A stretch of DNA of 64,000 bases, taken from Massilia aurea. GTDB lineage: Bacteria > Pseudomonadota > Gammaproteobacteria > Burkholderiales > Burkholderiaceae_D. Positions 55,414 through 64,000 of the stretch are shown here, in pieces (positions within the stretch are counted from its first letter, which is position 1; the number at the start of each line of letters is the position of its first letter). The stretch lies in contig NZ_JANUGZ010000005.1 of NCBI RefSeq assembly GCF_024753205.1, forward strand, positions 248,001-312,000. Reading direction: 5' to 3'. The notes under the pieces were generated by a model. That model made no database searches, was not told the DNA's origin, and worked only from the letters and a program-made list of their open reading frames with translations. The position numbers and the translations under genes are program-made.

Positions 55414-56424
55414 ATGCTCGCTATCGACCTGTTGCTCACACCAATCACGCCGGACAATCCGTGCGGCGCCGACCTGGCCTTTGCGTCCGAAGTCGACGAG
55501 ATCGCCCGCGCGCGCCTGGCAGACGATCCGTCTCTGGAGCAGGGCGCCTGGGTCACGGCGCTCAAGGAAGCCGACTGGAAGTTCGTCGGCAAACGCTGCG
55601 CCGCCCTGCTCGAAACGCGCAGCAAGGACTTGCAACTGGCCGTCTGGCTGGCCGAGGCAAGCACCCGGACCGGCGGCATGCGCGGCCTGGCCGATGGCTT
55701 GGGCCTGGTGGCTGCGCTGTGCGCGCGCTACTGGGACGGCGTGCACCCGCAGGCCGACGAAGACGGCGTCGAGCGACGCATCGGCATCCTGGCCTGGCTG
55801 GCCAGCCGCGTGGCGCCGCTGGCCAAGGGTGTCGCGCTGGACGAGAGCGGCGCGCTGACGCTGCAGGCATGGGAAGTGGCGCGCGCACGGGGGCCGGACG
55901 CGGTGGCCGAACTGGAGGTGCTGCGTGCACGCAGCAAGCCGGCGTTCGTGCAGGCGCTGCTGGCTGATTGTGAAGCGGCTGTCGCGGCCCTGAGCGAACT
56001 GGAACGCGTCGTCGACGCGCAACTGGGCAACGACGGCCCCAGCTACAGCGTGGCCCGCACGACGCTGCGCGACGTCATCGACCTGATTTCACCAAGCCTG
56101 CCGGTAGCGGTGACAAGCGCTGCGTCATCGACGGCAGGGCAGGGCGGCGTCATCGCCGTGGCGCGGCCGGCGCACATCGACGGACCGGTCGGGCACCGCG
56201 ACCAGGCATTGGCGCAGCTTCGCCAGGTCGCCGATTTCTTCCGGCGCACGGAGCCGCACAGCCCCGTTGCGTATCTGGCGGAAAAAGCGGCGCGCTGGGG
56301 CGAACAGCCATTACACGCCTGGCTGCGTTCGGTAATCAAGGATGAGGTGTCGCTGGCGCGGCTGGAAGACTTGCTGGGGATCGACGACCAGGCGGACCAG
56401 CCGATGAAACACCCGGCGCCCTGA
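55414..56424 (+). CDS. tssA: T6SS cap/priming protein TssA
   Basis: 336 residues. The N-terminal ImpA_N domain (LLTPITPDNPCGADLAF... to about residue 130) is followed by helical regions and a C-terminal part with RTEPHSPVAYLAEKAARWG. TssA primes and coordinates tube and sheath growth. The last gene of the rightward operon, its stop lies in a GC-rich hairpin (56411-56434). Confidence 0.9.
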   Translation: MLAIDLLLTPITPDNPCGADLAFASEVDEIARARLADDPSLEQGAWVTALKEADWKFVGKRCAALLETRSKDLQLAVWLAEASTRTGGMRGLADGLGLVAALCARYWDGVHPQADEDGVERRIGILAWLASRVAPLAKGVALDESGALTLQAWEVARARGPDAVAELEVLRARSKPAFVQALLADCEAAVAALSELERVVDAQLGNDGPSYSVARTTLRDVIDLISPSLPVAVTSAASSTAGQGGVIAVARPAHIDGPVGHRDQALAQLRQVADFFRRTEPHSPVAYLAEKAARWGEQPLHAWLRSVIKDEVSLARLEDLLGIDDQADQPMKHPAP

Positions 56425-56434
56425 GGGGCCGGGT
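56411..56434 (+). terminator. Weak terminator hairpin at the end of tssA
   Basis: ACCCGGC-G-CCC pairs with GGGGCCGGGT around a TGA loop (one bulge), overlapping the stop codon, followed only by TTGTTGG. A terminator for the T6SS operon, but the T-run is poor. Confidence 0.45.
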
Positions 56435-56449
56435 TGTTGGGGGACGACT

Positions 56450-57013
56450 TTACTCGGGTTTGTCCTGCTTGCCGCCGCCCGGCGTGACGATGGTGCTGGC
56501 GCGTTCGAACTGCGCTTCGACCGTCTGCACTGCCTGGCGCGTGGCGGCCGTTACCTGCTCGTAGCCCTTGAAGGCATTGTCGATCGCCGCCTTCATGATC
56601 TGGACCGCGTTCTCGGACCCCGGCTTGACGTTCTGCGTGACGTCATAGATCAGCGCCGACAGCGTGTTTTTCGCTTCGACGGCGTGCGCATCGGCCGCGC
56701 CGCGGAACTCGTTGTGCATGTCGTCGATGATCGCTTTCAACTGCGTCGTGTACTCGGCCGCGTTGGTCACGCCGGCGGCTGGCTGCATGCGCGCCGCGAG
56801 CGACTCGTACGCGGCCTTTGGATTGCCGGCCTGGGCGACGTCACGGCTCGCTTGCATCGTGCTGTCCATCGTGCTCTTGATGGCGTTCATGTTCAGGGCG
56901 ACGACCTGCTCGACGCCCTTGACGGTCTTGCCGGCCAGCGCATTGAAGGTCTGCATCTGCAGGTCGAACAGGGTTTTCGTGGCGTTGGCAAACTGTTCCG
57001 GGCTGGTAAACAT
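56450..57013 (-). CDS. Phasin family protein
   Basis: 187 residues from an ATG preceded by GAGGAGA; a longer upstream frame is not supported. The start MFTSPEQFANATKTLFDLQM and the all-helical pattern (AGKTVKGVEQVVALNMNAIK) match Phasin_2 proteins that coat polyhydroxyalkanoate granules. It suggests PHA storage, common in this group. It sits alone, convergent with tssA. Confidence 0.92.
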   Translation of the reverse strand: MFTSPEQFANATKTLFDLQMQTFNALAGKTVKGVEQVVALNMNAIKSTMDSTMQASRDVAQAGNPKAAYESLAARMQPAAGVTNAAEYTTQLKAIIDDMHNEFRGAADAHAVEAKNTLSALIYDVTQNVKPGSENAVQIMKAAIDNAFKGYEQVTAATRQAVQTVEAQFERASTIVTPGGGKQDKPE

Positions 57014-57086
57014 GGGGTGTCTCCTCAGTGGGTAAGCTGTTTTTGAAAGCTGAACAATGACAGATAAACGACGTCTGCCGGATTCA

Positions 57087-57293
57087 TTATTTAACAACGA
57101 TGGGTTTTTCGCAACGCGCGTCACGATAGGGGCCGGTCGCCTTGACCCAGCCTTCACCCAGTGGCGTCGGCGAACAGGCCAGCTCGCCCGTGAGCTTGCT
57201 GCGCCATTGGTAATACGGCGCCGGCGCAGCCAGGCTGGAAGAGAGAACGACAAGGAGCGCCGTCCCGAGGACGGCCGAGCGAAGAATCTGCAT
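57087..57293 (-). CDS. Small secreted hypothetical protein
   Basis: 68 residues from ATG 57293; an open frame runs further upstream but crosses the cueR promoter. The signal peptide MQILRSAVLGTALLVVLSSSLA-type cuts near residue 26, leaving about 42 residues (YYQWRSKLTGELACS...). Two Cys in the mature part could form one disulphide. It is divergent from cueR. Role unknown, and copper control is only a positional guess. Confidence 0.6.
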   Translation of the reverse strand: MQILRSAVLGTALLVVLSSSLAAPAPYYQWRSKLTGELACSPTPLGEGWVKATGPYRDARCEKPIVVK

Positions 57294-57337
57294 GCCGCCC
57301 ATGCTCGACCGTTCCGGCGCGCAAGTCAAGCATGCAC

Positions 57338-57368
57338 TTGTCCTTCCCAGTGTGGGAAGGTGTAAGCT
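57338..57368 (+). promoter_or_regulatory. MerR/CueR-type promoter with operator
   Basis: TTGTCC (57338-57343) and TAAGCT (57363-57368) are 19 bases apart, the long spacer of MerR-controlled promoters. The spacer region holds the dyad CCTTCCC-AGTGT-GGGAAGG (57342-57360), like the CueR box. It reads toward cueR, so autoregulation is likely. Confidence 0.85.
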
Positions 57369-57417
57369 GGTGCGTGAACGACAACCGGAGTGCACCGTGC
57401 AAGCGACCCCATCGAAC

Positions 57418-57807
57418 ATGAACATCGGCGACGCCGCCCGCGCGTCGGGCGTCACGGCCAAGATGATCCGCCACTACGAATCGATCGGCCTGGTGCCGGC
57501 GCCACGCCGCACCGGCGCTGGCTATCGCCTTTACAGCGGGCGCGATGTGCGCGTGCTGCAATTCATCCATCGGGGGCGGGCGCTGGGCTTTTCGCTGGAC
57601 CAGATCAAAAACCTGCTGGCGCTGTGGGAAGACAAGGGCCGGGCCAGTGCCGACGTGCGCGCGCTGGCGCAGACGCATATCGAGGAACTGGACCGCAAGA
57701 TCGCGGAGATGGCGGCGATGCGCCGTACACTCGTGAGCCTGGCGGCATCGTGCCATGGCGATGCGCGCTCGGCATGCCCGATTCTGGACGATCTGGCGAC
57801 GCACTGA
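57418..57807 (+). CDS. cueR: Copper-responsive MerR-family regulator CueR
   Basis: 129 residues from ATG 57418; a GTG at 57397 with GGAG upstream would add seven residues. The winged HTH is at 1-70 (MNIGDAARASGVTAKMIRHY). A dimerisation helix and a metal loop with Cys112 and Cys120 (CHGDARSAC) follow, the same spacing and numbers as the Cu(I) ligands of E. coli CueR. No copper ATPase or oxidase gene is in the window. Confidence 0.9.
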   Translation: MNIGDAARASGVTAKMIRHYESIGLVPAPRRTGAGYRLYSGRDVRVLQFIHRGRALGFSLDQIKNLLALWEDKGRASADVRALAQTHIEELDRKIAEMAAMRRTLVSLAASCHGDARSACPILDDLATH

Positions 57808-57834
57808 ACTCGCGTCAGAAAACAGCGCGTACAA

Positions 57835-57878
57835 CGCAAAACGCCGTAACCCTGTTTCGAAGGCTACGGCGTTTTGCG
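57835..57878. terminator. Bidirectional terminator between cueR and the tRNA-Leu array
   Basis: Perfect 14-base arms CGCAAAACGCCGTA and TACGGCGTTTTGCG with a 16-base loop. It serves cueR from the left and the leftward tRNA genes from the right. Confidence 0.75.
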
Positions 57879-57910
57879 GGACACGGGGTCCACAAACTCA
57901 CAACATTTTT

Positions 57911-57995
57911 TGGTGCCCACGGAGGGACTCGAACCCCCACACCTTGCGGCACATGGACCTGAACCATGCGCGTCTACCAATTCCGCCACGTGGGC
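57911..57995 (-). tRNA. tRNA-Leu(CAG), copy 1
   Basis: 85 bases with acceptor GCCCACG/CGTGGGC, anticodon CAG, a long class-II variable arm, T-loop TTCGAGT and an encoded CCA. The most downstream of four near-identical copies transcribed leftward. Confidence 0.95.
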
Positions 57996-58047
57996 ACTGC
58001 AACTGCTGACAACGATACTGCTGACTACTAACTACGAGATAGACTTT

Positions 58048-58132
58048 TGGTGCCCACGGAGGGACTCGAACCCCCACACCTTGCGGCACATGGACCTGAA
58101 CCATGCGCGTCTACCAATTCCGCCACGTGGGC
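58048..58132 (-). tRNA. tRNA-Leu(CAG), copy 2
   Basis: Same 85-base gene as its neighbours, with anticodon CAG and encoded CCA. The spacer to copy 1 is 52 bases and differs from the other spacers. Confidence 0.95.
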
Positions 58133-58178
58133 ACTGGGACTACTCACAACGACACTACTTACTACTACTTGAAACCTT

Positions 58179-58263
58179 TGGTGCCCACGGAGGGACTCGA
58201 ACCCCCACACCTTGCGGCACATGGACCTGAACCATGCGCGTCTACCAATTCCGCCACGTGGGC
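58179..58263 (-). tRNA. tRNA-Leu(CAG), copy 3
   Basis: Same 85-base gene with CCA encoded; 46-base spacer to copy 2. Confidence 0.95.
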
Positions 58264-58300
58264 ACTGCAACTACACGAACTTTACAACCGATGAACTTTT

Positions 58301-58385
58301 TGGTGCCCACGGAGGGACTCGAACCCCCACACCTTGCGGCACATGGACCTGAACCATGCGCGTCTACCAATTCCGCCACGTGGGC
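58301..58385 (-). tRNA. tRNA-Leu(CAG), copy 4 (promoter-proximal)
   Basis: Same 85-base gene; first to be transcribed. Upstream, a 15-base palindrome CTGCTACAATAGCAG (58401-58415) contains TATTGT on the minus strand, a possible -10 element. The gap 58386-58740 holds this promoter region and that of rnr; no gene is seen there. Confidence 0.95.
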
Positions 58386-58740
58386 ACTGCAAGAACATCT
58401 CTGCTACAATAGCAGGGTTTGTCATTTTCCGCCAGATCAACTATTCGTGAAACATAGCTGACCGGCGCATCAAACATCCTCTGCTACCACTGCTTTTCAT
58501 CGCTCCGGCGTTGTCGCCGTTGCTGAAGAGAGCGAGATTATAGCGGATCATTTTCAATAGTCAAAGACCCAAGGTGAAGTTCTCGACAAGGACTCCCGTG
58601 CAAGTACCCCGCGCAAGCATTTTGCGCATGCATCCCGTAACGGGCGCAGGTCGTTGGCGCACATCATGTTAGGCGAATCGGATAGACCTCCGTTACACTA
58701 CGCCTGTCATGGTGTCAATTAACCACGCTGCCGCCCTTAT

Positions 58741-62274
<3,534 letters not shown>

Positions 62275-62302
62275 GTCCCTGAAAGCATTCGAAAAGTAGC
62301 AA

Positions 62303-63046
62303 ATGAAAAATAAAATGATTTTCGGCTTCCACGCCGTGACCTCGCGACTGCGTCACGAGTCGCAGTCAGTGGAAGAAATCTTCGTCGATGCCGAGCGCAA
62401 CGACGGCCGCATGAAGGACCTGATCGCCAACGCCAAGGCGGCCGGCGTGCGCGTGATGCCGGTCGAGGCCGCGCGTCTCGACAAGATCACCGGTACCCGT
62501 CGTCACCAGGGCGTGATCGCGTTTGCCAGCCAGCTCGCGCTGGCGCGCAATCTCGATGAGCTGCTCGACGCCATCGAAGGTCCGCCATTGCTGCTGATCC
62601 TGGACGGCATCACCGATCCGCACAACCTGGGCGCCTGCCTGCGCGTGGCCGACGGTGTCGGCGCGCACGCGGTCATCGTGCCGAAGGACCGTGCGGTCGG
62701 CCTGAATGCCACCGCCGCCAAGGTCGCCAGCGGCGCCGCCGAGACGGTCCCGTACATCACGGTGACCAACCTGGCGCGCACGATGCGCGAGCTGAAGGAG
62801 CGCGACATTCTCCTGATCGGCACCACGGACGACGCCGACAAGGGTCTGTACGAAGCCGACTTCTCGGGCCCGGCCGCACTGGTCATGGGTTCGGAAGGCG
62901 AGGGCATGCGCCGCCTGACGCGCGAGACCTGCGATGTGCTGGTCAGCATTCCGATGTTCGGTTCGGTCGAAAGCCTGAACGTGTCGGTGGCTTCGGGCGT
63001 CTGCCTGTACGAAGCACGCCGCCAGCGTATCGGCCGCGAAAGCTAA
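62303..63046 (+). CDS. rlmB: 23S rRNA (guanosine-2'-O-)-methyltransferase RlmB
   Basis: 247 residues. The SpoU fold has an N-terminal substrate-binding domain (1-75, KNKMIFGFHAVTSRL) and the knotted SAM domain with LILDGITDPHNLGACLRVAD, LVMGSEGEGMRRL and IPMFGSVESLNVSVA. It methylates G2251 of 23S rRNA. It follows rnr by 28 bases, the same order as in E. coli. Confidence 0.95.
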   Translation: MKNKMIFGFHAVTSRLRHESQSVEEIFVDAERNDGRMKDLIANAKAAGVRVMPVEAARLDKITGTRRHQGVIAFASQLALARNLDELLDAIEGPPLLLILDGITDPHNLGACLRVADGVGAHAVIVPKDRAVGLNATAAKVASGAAETVPYITVTNLARTMRELKERDILLIGTTDDADKGLYEADFSGPAALVMGSEGEGMRRLTRETCDVLVSIPMFGSVESLNVSVASGVCLYEARRQRIGRES

Positions 63047-63059
63047 TTGTTCTTCATGT

Positions 63060-63087
63060 CCGGATTGCCGCGCTCGCGGTAATCCGG
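63060..63087 (+). terminator. Terminator after rlmB
   Basis: Thirteen-base arms CCGGATTGCCGCG and CGCGGTAATCCGG (one G-T pair) with a CT loop, then GGCAGTTTT. It lies 13 bases past the stop. Confidence 0.78.
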
Positions 63088-63233
63088 GCAGTTTTCATCC
63101 CTCCGCAGTACCAAATCCCCACCCAGTAATGCTCCTCCCGAATCGGCGACGAAACACGCCAGGCCATCCTGCGCCAACGACGGTGGTAAACTCGCGTCGA
63201 ACAACTGAACCGTTTGGCATAACAAGGAAACGC

Positions 63234-63899
63234 ATGACGAATGAAATGGTGGCGGTACTCGATCCGGTCGAGCTGCGCGTGCTGGCCGTGCTGGCCGAAA
63301 AAGAAGGCCTGACGCCCGATAATTATCCGATGTCGCTCAACGCGATCGTCAATGGCTGCAACCAGTTGTCGAGCCGCGATCCGGTCATGCAGATCAGCGA
63401 AGCGGTCGTGCTCGATACGCTGCAGCGGCTGGCCGAGCGCAAGCTCGTGAACGCCATCTCGCAGGCCGGTGCGCGCGTCGTCAAGTACGAACACCGCATG
63501 CGCATCAAGTGGACGCTCGAGCAGGACAAGCTGGCCGTGCTCACCATCCTGATGCTGCGCGGCCTGCAGACCGCCGGCGAGATCCGCACCCGCAGCGGGC
63601 GCCTGCACGAATTCAAGACGGTGGCCGATGTCGAAACGGCGCTGCAGTTCCTGATCGACAAATACCCGCCGCTGGTCGTAAAACTCGAGCGCGCGCCGGG
63701 TACCAAGGAATCGCGTTACGGCCAGCTGCTGGGCGGCGAGATCACCATTGTCGCCGGTAGCGAGCAGACGTCCAGCAGCGCGAGCAACCTGACGCAGGGC
63801 GGCCGCATCGCGCAGCTCGAAGAAGAAGTCGCCGCGCTGCGCGGCGAGATGGAAGACCTCAAGGGCCAGTTCGAGGCGTTTCGCCAGCAGTTTCAGTAA
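63234..63899 (+). CDS. YceH-like (DUF480) protein
   Basis: 221 residues from an ATG preceded by AAGGAAA; the frame is open further upstream without support. DUF480 winged-helix repeats: LDPVELRVLAVLAEKEGLTPDNYPMSLN at the start and ILMLRGLQTAGEIRTRSGRLHEF in the middle. The last 35 residues form a coiled coil (IAQLEEEVAALRGEMEDLK). Conserved and widespread, but the function is not established; DNA binding or an assembly role is guessed from fold. Confidence 0.88.
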   Translation: MTNEMVAVLDPVELRVLAVLAEKEGLTPDNYPMSLNAIVNGCNQLSSRDPVMQISEAVVLDTLQRLAERKLVNAISQAGARVVKYEHRMRIKWTLEQDKLAVLTILMLRGLQTAGEIRTRSGRLHEFKTVADVETALQFLIDKYPPLVVKLERAPGTKESRYGQLLGGEITIVAGSEQTSSSASNLTQGGRIAQLEEEVAALRGEMEDLKGQFEAFRQQFQ

Positions 63900-64000
63900 C
63901 CGGCTCGAACGCCAGTTCGATCAGCGCGTCGTCGCTCCAGTCCGGATCGTTCATGGCGGTGCGAAAGCTCTGCCCCTCGACCGGCAGGTCTTTCGTGCGA
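63859..64000 (-). CDS. C-terminal end of an unknown gene (partial)
   Basis: A minus-strand frame enters from the right edge with 46 visible codons (RTKDLPVEGQSFRTAMND..., ending ETPRTGP) and overlaps the end of the YceH-like gene by about 40 bases, convergent. Composition looks protein-like, and the other two minus-strand frames are closed or arginine-rich. The family cannot be told from this piece. Confidence 0.4.
   Translation of the reverse strand, partial: RTKDLPVEGQSFRTAMNDPDWSDDALIELAFEPVTETAGETPRTGP

Noticed and set aside
53941..56022. 693-residue open frame on the minus strand
   Set aside because: Antisense across clpV and tssA; spanning two real genes and lacking motifs, it is a shadow.
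57911..58385. Four evenly spaced repeats that could look like a CRISPR array
   Set aside because: The 85-base repeats fold as tRNA-Leu, and no cas genes are near.
57874..58461. Repeated ORFs sharing VPTEGLEPPHLAAHGPEP
   Set aside because: These are translations of the antisense strand of the four tRNA-Leu genes, a well-known annotation artefact.

Overview
The window is GC-rich, densely coded bacterial chromosome. The best guess is a betaproteobacterium of the Oxalobacteraceae (Massilia/Telluria/Janthinobacterium group). This is inferred from the phasin, the large TonB-dependent receptor, the rnr-rlmB pair, the T6SS gene order and the exopolysaccharide-type sugar genes. No 16S rRNA gene is present to prove it.

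Region 1 (1-14100) is the right-hand end of a tailed, siphovirus-like prophage. It holds a tape-measure protein, four tail-tip or fibre genes, a terminator, and a compact overlapping lysis cassette (two holin-like proteins, SAR-type lysozyme, Rz with nested Rz1). Next comes an AT-rich O-acyltransferase 'moron' and three small phage-type genes. The end is marked by the 3' half of a tRNA-Arg-like gene, a likely attR. The integrase, head genes and intact tRNA would lie left of the window.

Region 2 (14100-18510) holds nested inverted repeats and a leftward gtr-like operon: small ORF, GT-C glycosyltransferase, GT2 glycosyltransferase and GtrA flippase. A frameshifted relic follows.

Region 3 (18550-31600) is mixed. 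It contains a TerB-like gene divergent from an NhaR-like LysR regulator, and a CI/LexA-like repressor divergent from an orphan holin-like gene with palindromic operators between them. It continues with a DUF5710 protein, a TonB-like protein, a WbpE-like aminotransferase that lacks its PLP lysine, a WbpA-like dehydrogenase, a DUF1460 lipoprotein, a TonB-dependent receptor and two small genes.

Region 4 (31600-34623) is a LiaF-like membrane-protein pair with a LytS/LytTR two-component system. A 21-bp-period direct repeat precedes it. Region 5 (34628-38602) is a nuclease/helicase pair (FAN1-like VRR-NUC protein and an XPD/DinG-like helicase with an N-terminal PD-(D/E)XK region), preceded by a consensus LexA box.

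Region 6 (38658-56424) is a type VI secretion locus: TagX-like peptidase, tssM, tagF, an OmpA protein, then leftward tssJ-tssK-tssL, and rightward TPR lipoprotein-tssB-tssC-hcp-tssE-tssH-tssA. tssF, tssG, vgrG and PAAR are not here. Region 7 (56450-64000) holds a phasin, a small secreted protein divergent from cueR with a textbook MerR-type promoter, four tandem tRNA-Leu(CAG) genes, rnr with a very long low-complexity tail, rlmB, a yceH-like gene, and the end of one more gene.
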